A DNA stretch of 64,000 nt from Omphalotus guepiniiformis. Taxonomy: Eukaryota; Basidiomycota; Agaricomycetes; Agaricales; Omphalotaceae. The first letter of the stretch is position 1; each line of letters begins with the position of its first letter. Position numbers and translations under genes: made by a program. The stretch is taken from the NCBI GenBank assembly GCA_028554645.1, contig JAQOOI010000076.1, positions 1,364,001 to 1,428,000 of the forward strand, read 5' to 3'. The notes beneath the pieces are model-generated. The model did not search any database. It was not told where the DNA came from and saw nothing but the letters and a program-made list of their open reading frames with translations. This document shows, piece by piece, positions 20,524-31,903 of this stretch.

Positions 20524-22695
20524 ATGGCCTCCATTTACATTGACGAAACTACTGGCTCAGACACTTCAGGAAAAGGAACTGAAGAATTACCTTATCAGTC
20601 TCTTGCTTTCGCTATCTTCTCTACAGAGTCAGCCGAGGGAGTCAAGTTTTTGATTCGCAAGGATGGTCAAACCCCTTACGATGAACCCACACAATCAGCC
20701 TTGAAAAAGGCTAAAAAGGGCGCCGATGGCTTGGAAAAAAAGCGCAAAAAACAAGAGGAGCTCGCTGAACGTGATGCGAAAGAAAAAGGCGCAGAGAAAG
20801 AAAAACGGGAGAAGGTGCTCGAGGAGAGCAAGAAGATCGTGCTTGTCGAGGATGCAAACTTACCGAAAGCAATCAAGGTGCGCATCGAGCTCGTATCTAA
20901 GGAGACGAATGTCTCATCTGGCATCTTTCTTGCTCTGTAGGCTAAGATTTCGCAACTAGCTGAACATCGCTCTAAGCGAGTCCGTGTCTCCGGATGGGTT
21001 CACCGATTGCGACAACAGAAGGATCTCACTTTTCTGACTGTGCGCGATGGTACCGGGTACCTGCAAGTAGTTCTGTCTGGTCTGGTGGTATGTCGTGCGA
21101 TGAATATATTGGTTGGCTAGAACTCACCCTCGGAAATAGAACCAAACATACTCAGCTTTGACCCTCACATTGGAATCTACGGTTGAGCTGGTCGGAACTC
21201 TTCTGCCTGTTCCCGAAGGAAAGACAGCTCCTGGCGGGCATGAACTGACAGTCGACTACTGGCATGTCATTGGTGCTGCTCCTGGAGCAGAAGATGCATT
21301 CACCAACAGATTGAACGAGGTATTTGTGATTCTTCACCTTCCTTCCAAAGACATGCCAACATATCGACTGGTCTTAGAAAGCCGATCCCTCGATCCAGGC
21401 TGATCTCCGACACTTAGTTATTCGTGGTGAAATATCATCCGCAATTCTTCGACTTCGCGCAGCCCTGCTCGCTGCTTTCCGTCAGACGTATGCCAAGTAC
21501 TCTTGCCTCGAGGTCACACCCCCATGTCTTGTCCAGACCATGGTTGAGGGCGGCGCAACGTTGTTCAAACTCGACTATTATGGTCAACCTGCTTTCTTAA
21601 CACAGAGTTCGCAGCTCTATCTCGAAACGTGTCTGCCCAGTATTGGGGACGTCTTCTGCGTGCAGGAGAGTTTCCGTGCAGAAAACAGGTCCGTTGCTAT
21701 CGATGACCCACCCACTTTTCACGCCATTGATCCCGCTTTTGCAGTCATACCCGCCGACACCTGAGCGAGTACACGCATCTAGAAGGCGAGCTTGGATTCA
21801 TTACATTCGATGATCTGATGACACATATTGAAACCATTGTAAGTGTGAAATTTAGATCATCTTGCCATGAAACTCAACAAGGCCCAGATCTGCGAGTCTG
21901 TAGATATTCTCCTCGCTGATCCGTCGTCCGCTGCTCTCATCAAGCAACTCAACCCAGACTTCCAAGCACCAGCTAGGCCCTTCCTCCGTCTCTCCTACGT
22001 CGATGCCATCACATGGCTCAACGAACATGGTATCAAGCATCCCGAGGAAGACAAGGAGGGCAACGTCATTAAAGATGAGAACGGCAAAGAAAAGATGGTT
22101 GATCATGTCGTTGGTGATGATATCGCTGAAGCTGCCGAACGGCAAATGACCGATATCATTGGAAAGCCAGTATTCCTCTACGGATTTCCTGCAGAGTTGA
22201 AGGCTTTCTATATGAAGAAGATGCCTGGTCAACAAGGCAAGACTGTCTTCACTGAGAGTTGCGATCTCTTGATGCCCAATGTCGGGGAGATTGTTGGTAA
22301 GTGGTCGTTTCCCATTTGCAGTATCGATCGCGCTAAGCTGGATTTGGGGAACAGGCGGTTCTATGAGGATAGCTGATTATGACGAGCTGATCGCCGCGTA
22401 TAAGCGGGAAGGGATGGACCCGTCCGGTTACTATTGGTATACCGACCAACGCAAGTACGGCACCTGCGAACACGGAGGATATGGACTGGGTGTAGAAGTG
22501 AGTTAAAAATCAGATCGTTGATTCTGAATATTAGTCTGACTCAAAATTATAGCGACTGCTGGCCTGGCTTGCTAATAGATATACTGTAAGGGAATGCTCT
22601 CTTTATCCAAGGTTCGTGTATTGCCCTTGCGTGGAACATCCAGAATCCGCTAAATAGCATTGCATTTCAGATGGCCTGGACGTGCCACTCCTTAA
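20524..22695 (+). CDS. Asparaginyl-tRNA synthetase, cytosolic
   Basis: A class II aminoacyl-tRNA synthetase charging tRNA-Asn. Order: a eukaryote-type N-terminal extension ([18 protein letters not shown]) and a Lys/Glu-rich helix; the OB-fold anticodon-binding domain ([19 protein letters not shown]); motif 2 ([20 protein letters not shown], assembled over a splice site); and motif 3 (GYGLGVERLLAWL) near the end, followed by [11 protein letters not shown]. Motif 2 and the C terminus are AsnRS rather than AspRS type. I place introns after residues KAIK, LSGLV, LNE, AEN, HIETI, EIVG, GVE and LYPR. The last gives TAA at 22695; reading through that intron would add a spurious tail. No mitochondrial presequence is visible. 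Confidence 0.9.
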
Positions 22696-22841
22696 TACTG
22701 CTCGAATTTCTTTACTCATTTTCCAATATATCAGGTTTTGCTTGCAGTTGCCCTAATTATTGAGTTCCATATTCTAGATCATATTGTTACAAGAATTCAT
22801 GACTTTCTCCGTCAGACTATTAGTATGAGCTGTTATGCATG

Positions 22842-23952
22842 TCATGCTGCATGCAGGGATTTCAGCCAGGGAACAAGCTCTGCTATGCATTCAGAAGCTG
22901 CTTCCACAGGGATGAAATGGCCGACATTTTCATCTCCCACCTCCTTGATTGCCACACCCTTGGTTCCAAGGGGTTCCCAAATTGCCTTTAGGTTAAATCT
23001 CTGACCAAAATTCTGCGAATGAAAAATAAGCAGAGGGCAGTCAACAGCTGCCTTCCCTTGACTTTCATCTTCTTCATCATGCTCCAGATCAATGGAAGCA
23101 CCTGCTCGGTAATCCTCCAGGCTACCTGTGATCACAGCCGGATTGCGATACTGCTCCACCCAACTGGCAACGGCGATAGGATCAAGATGACCGCGATGTC
23201 TCGGGCCAGTCCACATTTCGATGGTGTGACTAAAGTAAAAGTCAGACGAAGCGCCTATCAAGGTCTCTGGGATGGGGGGCGGATGAGCCAGGAATATCCA
23301 ATGGTACGCTTTGTGCGTTAGGCTGTGATTGTCCGAAGAGTTCATTCCTGGATATATGCATCAGTCCAGTACGCGATATTGGTAAGTTCTTGGCGTACGC
23401 TCAAACATCATCTTGGTAGGGATTATTTCCATCAAACAGAGACCGAGTACCCGTGACCTATGATCTTTGGCCATACGGTAGGCGACTCTTGCCCCTCTAT
23501 CATGACCCGCCACGATGAACTGTTGCCCGGAGCCAAACAATGAGTCAATGAGTGCGACAATGTCAGATGCGATACTGCGTTTTGAGTTTGCTGAATGGGA
23601 TCCATCAATCGAGGGTATCTTGGTGGATGCGCCGTACCTAACAAGGAACGGACGCACTCAGCAGTTTGATAAGCAAAACCAAGAATCGAGTGTACCCTGG
23701 AAGATCTGGAATCACAACGTCCCATTCCTCTAGCATCCCGGTCTTGGACAACTCGCTTACAGCTTCATAGAACAGAGTATGATTCTGGGGAAAGCCGTGT
23801 AGCAGTACTAAGACTCTTCTGTCCTGAGCAGAAACGAGGGCGGGTGAGTGATGCAGGGAGAAGATCTTCGTCCTTGTACGAGGACGCCTGCCACCTTCAA
23901 GTTGAGCATCCACAGACACCGATACGGGTTTGAAGGTGCTGGGAAACAACAT
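22842..23952 (-). CDS. Haloacetate-dehalogenase-like alpha/beta hydrolase
   Basis: Three exons. Motifs: VLVLLHGFPQNH (oxyanion hole), VVIPDLPGYGAS spanning intron 1, and AGHDRGARVAYRMA, where Asp replaces Ser as nucleophile as in fluoroacetate dehalogenases and epoxide hydrolases. Further on are HWIFLAHPPPIPE with the conserved Trp of this subfamily, and VGHFIPVEA with the catalytic His. Intron 2 uses a GTACGC donor at FER and removes 51 bp to keep YHWIFLAHP in frame. Family members hydrolyse carbon-halogen bonds of small acids; the substrate here cannot be told from sequence and an epoxide hydrolase role is possible. It converges with the tRNA synthetase gene. Confidence 0.82.
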
Positions 23953-24588
23953 GATGGGAATTGTAGATCCAGAACCTTAGGTTGATGCCCATTATATGTA
24001 TAGAGGCGGAATGAGCATCATCAGATCACACCTTGTTTACGGTAGGTTCGGTGGGCCCGTACGCTATTACTATTAGTATCACCTTCCCTCCGAGGGACAC
24101 GCACGAGAACACGTGTAATACCGCGTACACTTGCGCAACTGTTTCCGACTGCTCCAGTTGTTCACCTGCCTTACTATAAAAGAGCTTTTTGTTGAGGAAA
24201 GACATGTCATGGGAACAACCCAGATCAAGAAAAATTCTTCAGTGTGTCGCAGAATTGTGCGTCGTCCATCCGGCGGCTTCTTTAGTTGAAGGCCATGTAA
24301 TATTTTTTACGAGTCGGTCCTGGCACGCAGACAAAGCATAAGTCGTTCGTCAGCTCTATAGCCTAAGCAGAACATACCCGGAATAAAATATAAGCAATCA
24401 TGTACAGGTGCTCTCTGAGAATAGATTGAGATGAGGTACTTACTACCGAAGACAGAGCGAGAATTAAATAAAATTTGTAAAGCAAACCCGGAGGATGACA
24501 CTGCTGTTATGATGAGATGAGGATGATCAAGGGAAGGAGCACTCTAGACGCGTACCATCACGCGTGACCGCTCCCTTCCTTCGCCACC
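23953..24588. promoter_or_regulatory. Divergent promoter region hydrolase / LSM4
   Basis: 636 bp between divergent starts; no gene seen. The near-palindromic stretch ACACGTGT at about 24110 and the Kozak-like GCCACC in front of the LSM4 ATG are the only notable signals. Confidence 0.45.
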
Positions 24589-25268
24589 ATGGTCAGTAAA
24601 TACTAATGGTCTTACACGACTATCTCTCTACTTTTCTTCTCTTCTAGCTCCCATTATCTCTTCTCAATGCAGCGCAAAACAAGCCTATGGCGAGTCCGGT
24701 CATATTGCCTTTCAGCGATCTCAAACTCATCTCTTCATTCAAAAACAGTTGGTAGAACTCAAGAATGGAGAAACTTTCAACGGACATCTAGTCAACTGTG
24801 ACAATTTCATGAATATTACCTTGCGCGAAGTGTATCAAACAAATTCTGATGGAGATAGATTCTGGAAGTTGAAGGAGTGTTATATCAGAGGAAGCACGGT
24901 GCGTCTGTTTATGTGCAACTGAAATTTTGGCATTGATTACTCTTCTGCTGTGGTAGATAAAATACTTACGAATACCAGATACCCTTCTCGATGTTGTGAA
25001 GGAAGAGCAAAATCGGGCTCGAGAAGCGGGGCGGAGTGCACGAGGCACGCATATGGGTGGGCCAGGAAACAGAGGTGAGTTGTATTGCTTATACTGTGTC
25101 TGATCATCCTCTGATTAATTATTTGACCAGGACGAGGTGCACCAACACGGGGTGGTGAGATCTTTTCTTTCTATGTTACTCTTGAAATTCTTGCTTAAAC
25201 TCCATCTAGGTCGTGGCGGTCGTGGCGCTCCGATACGTGGCGGTAGAGGAAGGGGCCGTGGAGTGTAG
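24589..25268 (+). CDS. LSM4: U6 snRNA-associated Sm-like protein LSm4
   Basis: A subunit of the LSm rings that bind U6 snRNA (LSm2-8) and decapping mRNAs (LSm1-7). The Sm1 motif is [20 protein letters not shown] and Sm2 is [15 protein letters not shown]. The tail is a basic RG-rich domain ([14 protein letters not shown]...), as in other LSm4 proteins. Six exons: the first is only the ATG (24589-24591, in a perfect GCCACCATGG context), with a TACTAAT branch-site consensus in the intron after it. Exon 2 is 24648-24689. The next intron appears to start with GC (GCGAGT at 24690), because joining ATG to TTGGTAGAA gives the conserved PMLVELKNG. A GT donor 12 bp later would insert ASP and one more residue. 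Exon 5 is only 24 nt. Confidence 0.9.
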
Positions 25269-26397
25269 TTGCATGTGGTAGGTCTGCTTGGGACCGTACC
25301 TATGTATGGATATCTACTCTTAGGGTGAGCTTATAAAATGTACTGTCTACTTCGTTGTTATATAATGCCCGCTCAATGTGGGAACCTTGACACCCGACTT
25401 GCAAGTTCTTCTACCAGTTCCGATCTTCTAAAGGTCGGTTTGTTCCTTTGAGCTTGCATACACGTCGGTATTCGGTGCTCAGCAGCGAACTTTTGGCTTC
25501 GAATGTCGGACGCGACCCATTCACACCGCTTTCTTGTCGCGTGACTTGGAACTTCAACTATCCGGATCCTGAAAGACTTGATTCGCAGTGTATATCGCTC
25601 ACCATACTAGGGCTGTCGGCAGAAACGAGTGGATGAAATTGACTCCGCCCATGCCAATCTACATTCAAAGAAATATTTCGCAGGCTGAGGCTGCGGAGAA
25701 CGACTCAATCCAAACAATCGCGTCCTGTTGGTGTTGCGAAGTATAAAGCACATTTCAGATGCACTCTGGAATTGTGCATCACTCATAACGCTCATTGTAC
25801 AATTTAGCGACCTTCAATCTGTCCTCAATAGATGAAATACACTATCTCGTCAAATCCATCGAGAAGGAGTCCGATATATGTTCCGACTACCCCCCTCCCG
25901 CTTCTCAGCGCGTGTGGACCGTCAGAACGATGCTCGACTTTTAGTGTCTAGGGTGCTCACAAACTCCTTCGCAGGGCAGGAGATAACGAATTCACCTCAA
26001 ACGACTGGATTTTCGTGAATCTATGTAATAGCGCTCTGGACATCTGAGAAACATAGGAGGAGGGATCCGGAGTGCTACGTCTGAGGTCGGTGGCAATAGG
26101 CAATGTGAAGGAGCCTCTCTTGAACGAGAGGATCATAGATTCAGATCAGAAGTGTTATACGTGTTGATAAAGACTGAGAATAGTACAACCTTGCAATCTC
26201 TAAGGAGACTGGGGAAGCGTTCTAACTTCTCACCATTTCCTAAGCATGCAAGTTCTATTGCTTGTACAACCAATGCTAGTGTGTATATATAATTTACATA
26301 TGACACTTATGAAAAAATGCAGATGCGAAAACATAAATATAGTATGTAGGAAGGACCGCCTCAGGCAGATCCTGAAGTAGGACTTGGCAGGTAGGTA
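25269..26397. other. Intergenic, 3' flanks of two convergent genes
   Basis: 1.1 kb without a convincing coding frame, repeat or RNA gene. Short frames such as 25448-25636 have no splice or motif support. Confidence 0.45.
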
Positions 26398-28139
26398 CTA
26401 GGTGTGCCACTTATCCTCCTCAACCTTTTCCGTGACCTCGAATGTAGGTACTCCGTAATTCAAGATCCACTTTCCCTGAGGGAGAATCAGTAAGAGACTT
26501 GACAATCGAGCAGACAACCACACTCACGGTATACCGCACTGAACCTACAGCGATTACTCTCAGTTTTGATTGTTCGCTTCGAAGCATCATGTTTCTTGCA
26601 TCGGCCGCCGTGAATCTTGGAATATCAACCCCATGACTAGAGTTTGAGAATTGTGGGTCATGGTTACGATGCTGCACTCGCTGGATTTGCATTCTGAGGG
26701 TCGAAAGGTTGTGTGCATTTTGGACAGCGTGTGCTATTGAGGTCTGATAAGTAGAGAGAAGGTCAGTCTACGTATAAGCATTCCGAATGATAAAAGTACT
26801 CACAACATCGCTGGCTACGACAGTACATTGCAACACCTCCAGCTCAGGGAAAGATTCACATAGAAACTCAACATCCCCCATCGTAATGACCCCAGCTTCA
26901 CTCGCCTCGAAGCACTTTAGAGTTTTCTTATGAGCCTGAACAAAATCCGTCATGAACATTCTCGGTATTATAGTTTGATCCATAAAGGTCGGGGTCGCGA
27001 TGCTGAATGCAGAAGGATACAGCGAGAACGCGTGCAGCTTGAGTTTTTGTAAACCAGCGCGAGGAGCCATTTGATGTATCCACGTCCAGAGTTTTTGTGG
27101 GGATAACGAGTCCATCATCGTCCTGACGGTGAGAGTGCGTAGGATAGGCATAGGTGGTGGGGGTGAGTGTGCTGAGTGCCCGTGTACGGGCGCAGACTGT
27201 GTACGTCGGAATGAAGAGGAGGATGAGGTAGGCGAAGGTAGGTATTCAACGTCAAAGGATCGCAGATTTGGAAGTCGGGAGAGAATGCTGAGGACATAGG
27301 ATGAAGGAGCGCCTTTTAGACGCAAATATGTTAATAGAGGAAATTGTGAGAGTACTAGAGTAGATCTAGTTTGTCAGAAACTTTGCATGAGACGAAATGA
27401 TTTGATACGGACATTCAGGACAGGTGGTTAGATTAAACGAGCTGACTCCGAGTTCCAGATGAGTTAGTGTTTTTCCAAGAGTATTTGACCATCCTTGCAG
27501 TACGCGGGGCGGTCCCTCCATACACCAAATGGATACCTTACGAAGGCCGGAAAGAGTAATTAATTGCACCCATACCGGCTCGCCGAGGGTACTGTGTGTG
27601 CGGATGGTCAACCGGCGCAGGGAAAGGTTGCGAATGACCGAAAGCAATAGTAACAATATGTCTGTTGGAGATGAGCTATCGTCGATCCAGGTCAACGATT
27701 GCAAATTGGTGCATAAAGAAAGTGCGAATAACACATCCTGCGTTATGTTGGGATATCTAGGAAGCAGACCGCGGTGAACCGCACCTATAGATAATAGTAG
27801 TTAGTGACGCTGCTTGCCGTCTATGATGAGGAAAGATCTGTTACCTGTCTCTGTGACGGAACGAACAAACTGTGCGAGCTCGGGCTTTTCTTTCAACGTT
27901 GTAGCAGGGTGATACAGCAAAGACTGTCAAGAGTGAGTCAGACCAAGTCAGTCGTCTCCGAGCTAATTGAAACACACCTTTGATATTTCTCTCGAGTCCA
28001 AATTACGATACAGCAAAGGAGTGGCTGCTTTGTTGAATAGCCTGCTAACAAGACAACAAGCCCACCAGTCGGCACGGTTGTCCAAATGAGATATTATGGG
28101 AGTAAGCAAGTCATAAGGTATATCTTGAGCATTCAACAT
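26398..28139 (-). CDS. F-box protein with leucine-rich-repeat-like body
   Basis: The N terminus (IPYDLLTPIISHLDNRADWW then CCLVSRLFNKAATPLLYR) is a typical fungal F-box, which docks to SKP1 in SCF ubiquitin ligases. The body has repeated LRR-like units, e.g. NLQSLTWIDDSSS, RRLTIRTHS, LRKVSIWCM, LLTYLRLKGAPSS, LPNLRSFDVEYL and LEVLQCTVVA. Six introns are recognisable; the one near 27380 uses GTATCA and an ACTAG acceptor and restores CPSTLVLSQFPLLTYLRLKG. The gene ends EEDKWHT. Such F-box proteins are numerous in Agaricomycetes and their targets are generally unknown. It is divergent from DPH5 with 185 bp between start codons. Confidence 0.82.
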
Positions 28140-28324
28140 ATTGACAAGATAAAAAGATGGCTAGGAGGGAAAAAGAAAAGACATTCTTGGGTGCAGCATA
28201 AGCTGTAAAAAGGGATTCAAGGGGCTGGAAGTCCGGCGTTGATGGTCATTTGTCGAAAACGTTGACCGAGTTGACCGATTTGCAGTGATTCCATCAGTCT
28301 TTTCCTTTCTTTCTCTCTATTCTC

Positions 28325-29434
28325 ATGTTCTACATCATCGGCTTGGGTCTTTGCGATGAAAAAGATATCACTCTTAGAGGCCTTGAGGTTCCACTTTTAT
28401 CATTACATCTGTCAATCTCTCGCTTACCTCTTCTTAAAAATTTAGGCTGTGAAGAACTCCACTAGAGTTTATCTGGAGGCGTATACCAGCATTCTAATGG
28501 TGCAGAAAGACCGTCTGGTCGGTGTTACTGGCTCTTCAAAGATTTTGAAGGGGCTCTCACGTAACGCAAATGCAAGGAAGCTTTCTATGAAAAAGAGCTA
28601 ATTGTCGCGGACCGCGATGTCGTCGAGACGCAAAGTGATGATATCCTACACAACGCCGACAAGGAAGACGTATCGTTACTTGTTGTCGGTGATCCTTTCG
28701 GGTTCGATCATCTTATTCAGTTTGTTGATCGCCTTGAACTCATTGGCTTTTTTTATATAGCGCGACTACTCATACCGATATCATACTACGAGCCCGGGCC
28801 CTTGGGATTCCCACTCGTGTTATCCATAATGCATCTATCATGAACGCCGTCGGTGCCTCTGGCCTCCAACTCTATAACTTTGGCCAGACAGTCTCTTTGG
28901 TGTTTTTCACCGAGACGTGGAAGCCGGATAGTTTCTACGACCGTATCAAGGAGAATGCTGATCTTGGTCTGCACACGCTGGTACTGCTTGATATCAAAGT
29001 CAAAGAACAGAGCGAAGAAAACCTAGCACGGTCCGTACAACTGTCTTTCGAAATAAACAAACTATTTAAACCACAGTTCATCAAGAGGCCGTAAGATATA
29101 TGAACCACCGCGATACATGTCGATCCCTCAAGCCGTTTCCCAGCTCATTGAGATTGAATCGTTACGTCAGACCGGGATTCTGTCTGCCGACACAACACTA
29201 GCTGTTGCTCTTTCCCGCGTTGGAGGTGGTGATGAACATCAACATATCGTTGCTGGAACGCTTGCTGATCTTGCGCAAGCCCCGCCCGAGGTCTACGGCG
29301 AACCTTTACATAGTCTCGTCATTCTCGGGAAAAGGCTCCATCATTTGGAGGTGGAATATGCTGGGGAATATGCGGTGAACAAGGGGAATTGGAGAAACGT
29401 TGCGGAAAAGGCCTACGGATGTGCACTTGACTGA
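28325..29434 (+). CDS. DPH5: Diphthine methyl ester synthase
   Basis: A SAM-dependent methyltransferase acting on the modified histidine of translation elongation factor 2 during diphthamide synthesis. The start [20 protein letters not shown] is the classic family N terminus. It continues with [36 protein letters not shown] (SAM-binding region), [30 protein letters not shown] and [18 protein letters not shown], and ends with the [10 protein letters not shown] tail. Introns after GLE, DRL, PFG and LAR all restore the conserved frame. Cytosolic, no targeting signal. Confidence 0.93.
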
Positions 29435-29703
29435 TGTGTATCTTGATCGACAGAAGATCAATACATTGTACAACCAGGCATAACGTAAAACCATCTACAG
29501 CATTCTTTTGCACTTAAATGCCCGGCTTATTATCTCCAATCATCTCCAAGTTACAAGTTGGTTGGGATGCCTTTTCATCTAACAATCCGGTTGTAAAGGA
29601 ACACCATTATTTAACAGAATGCCATGGCTCTCACTTTGACACTGATTCCTATAGCAATTGCACTGGACAAAGAGAACCCATGAAAGCAAATAGGTATCAG
29701 GAT

Positions 29704-30578
29704 CTAAAAGAGATCCTTGAAGTGTTGTTTTATTAGATTCAACAACTCGCGCCTTTCTGGAGTGTCCACATCAGGCTGCAAGGCAGGTATCACCTGTCCT
29801 CTTCCTTCACCAATCCGCCATCCATGTCGAACAGAAATGAGGCTGCAGCTTTCACGTATCGCAGCAATTTCCGCTGTGAATTTACTCCCCAAATAGTTGA
29901 TGTCGTCGGCTGTTAATGGCTCCGCACGAGCAACAAGCTGAAGTATGCACGGTTGAATGAGCTCTTCAATGTCAAATTTTCGTGCGATGGCTATCTTTTG
30001 AGCGGGCTCATCATCGAAAGTTGAACTCGAAATTTCTTCAATCGCTTTCTCTCGAATGCCAGCCATTTCCCACATTGTGGCCAACTTGAGAACTGAAGTC
30101 CATTCATTTAGCGAGAATTGTGGTCGGTCTGCAATACTAGATGAGTTTTGAAAGTGAGTACGGTACATGCTGCAGGCAGTAACGTGAGAGACTCACGTAT
30201 GAAACATAACCTCTAATAACCTTTCCCAATCGATCTTGGCTACACCTTGAAGGCTAAGTGGTCGCTTCTCCGTAGACCCATCCGCAAGTTCAGCTGCAGG
30301 ACGCGGAAGCTCGAACATATCGCGGAACACATCTGATTCAGCTGCAAGCGTCTGGCGAGGTAGATTGTACAGACAATTCTCCACCTATCCCGCGAAGAAG
30401 TCTTATTAGACTTGGTGCTTGGGGATCATAGTGTGTGTACCTGGATGATAATGTAGTCGAAGAAGAAACTCCGGTGTTTGACTGTATGATCTTCGTGCTC
30501 TTCTTCCGGATTTATGGCTCTATTTCTAACTCTTTTCTGGGACGAGCTGCTGCTTGGAGATTGGGTTGGATGGGACAT
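29704..30578 (-). CDS. BTB/POZ domain protein, dispersed paralogue (252 aa)
   Basis: Three exons (30441-30578, 30197-30384, 29704-30136) give 252 residues. The first exon is Ser/Arg/Glu-rich and ends RSFFFDYIIIQ. The BTB core follows (VENCLYNLPRQTLAAESDVF to LLEVMFHT), then SLNEWTSVLKLATMWEM and the helical extension. The exon boundaries match those of the BTB genes at 4.6-9.1 kb, so it belongs to the same family although sequence identity is much lower. Partners and substrates unknown. Confidence 0.85.
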
Positions 30579-31903
30579 GTTCCTAGATTTAGCTTTCAGT
30601 GGCACAAGCCTCCAAGAAAGTGAAAGAAAGCAGCCCGAATGGAATGGCAAAGGGCCTCATTGCAGCCTTGAGGCTTGCCGAGATCTCAGTGTCGTGACCG
30701 AGCAGATGGAAGAAGCAGGCAGCCTTACAACTTCAAGACTCGAATAAATGGCGACAAGGATATTCCAACGGGCGCCGACAAAGATATACACAGAGAATCT
30801 AGGAAGTAGCAAACAGCTGCGGTTCTTCCCATCCTTGGTCCTCGACTCAATGGCTTTTTAGCCCAAAAACTCGGACGCCGGATGCAGAAACATTTGGGAG
30901 CCTGATGAACCCGGCTGTCCGGTACCCTATCGCGCACCCTAAGTGCCGGACTCCACGAGGATGCAGATTGAGAGATTGGAAAGAGAAACAGGTGGAAATC
31001 CCAGGCCTCGATAACTCCCAATGGTCATAGGGAGATAAACTAAAGATATATGTTCAAGCGCCCGGGTTTCTCAAGTAGAAGACGACGACGGGAAGATCAG
31101 GATTGAGGACAGGGATGGAGGGCTGGAGTGTGGTATGTACTGTATGTATTTCGCACCACGCTATATCCGAAGTCTAACTTGTAATAAAGCAAGTACAAGT
31201 GCTGCGTTCAAAGCGGCGAACAGAAATAGAGTAACAGAAATAGAATGAATCGAATGTATTTTTGAAAGTATTCAGAATAGAACCGCAGCAAACCTGCAAA
31301 GTGAGTATCATTCAATGGAATCTTGGTGGCCTGTTCAACGGAATTGACGAGACAGAGTCGAAGGTAATCCAGCCATTGCACTCACAACTCTCGAGGATTG
31401 AATATCGAGGAATCAGATTTCTGTTGCCTAAAGGTATGTAGACATAGATTGTATCCCAATATACCCCCCCTTCCTTTCCCTGCACCTTTTCCCCTTCCCT
31501 TTCCTCTATTTCGATTTTTTTGCTCCTTCCCCTCCTGCATCCCAAGGCCGCCATTACCCTCTTTCTTTCATATTACTTATTTAACACACAAAACAAAGGA
31601 AGAAAAAAAAAAGAGACAGACTCAAAAACTTCGACAAAGCAAAACAAAAACAAAAACGAACAAAGAAGGCGCGGGGAACAAACGCAAAAGACAGATCAAT
31701 GGGCGAAGGAGATGGTGAGGGAAATGAGGTGAAGACAGAAGAAAGGAAGACAACGCGCCGCGCATCAGCTCAAAAAAAGTCCATACATCCTTCCACACCT
31801 CTTCCTTCTACTCCCAATCAAATTGTAATATATCCTATCCTATCATACACCTAACAACCCCCCAAAAGCCTGTAACACAACACTCACCGACTGCAGTCGG
31901 GAG
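30579..31903. other. Intergenic with pyrimidine- and purine-rich low complexity
   Basis: 1.3 kb without a gene. 31460-31560 on the + strand is a CT-rich tract, and 31590-31720 is A/G-rich with repeated AAAACAAAAAC-like units. It lies downstream of the OPT transporter and upstream of the BTB gene. The short ORFs here are artefacts of composition. Confidence 0.5.

Noticed and set aside
16375..29434. A biosynthetic gene cluster spanning the peptidase, oxidase, hydrolase and other genes
   Set aside because: The genes belong to unrelated housekeeping functions (tRNA charging, disulfide formation, diphthamide, RNA processing) and lack a core synthase.
31398..31732. Lys/Thr-rich ORFs in the low-complexity tract
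   Set aside because: They arise from A/G- and C/T-rich repeats; no codon structure typical of the neighbouring genes.
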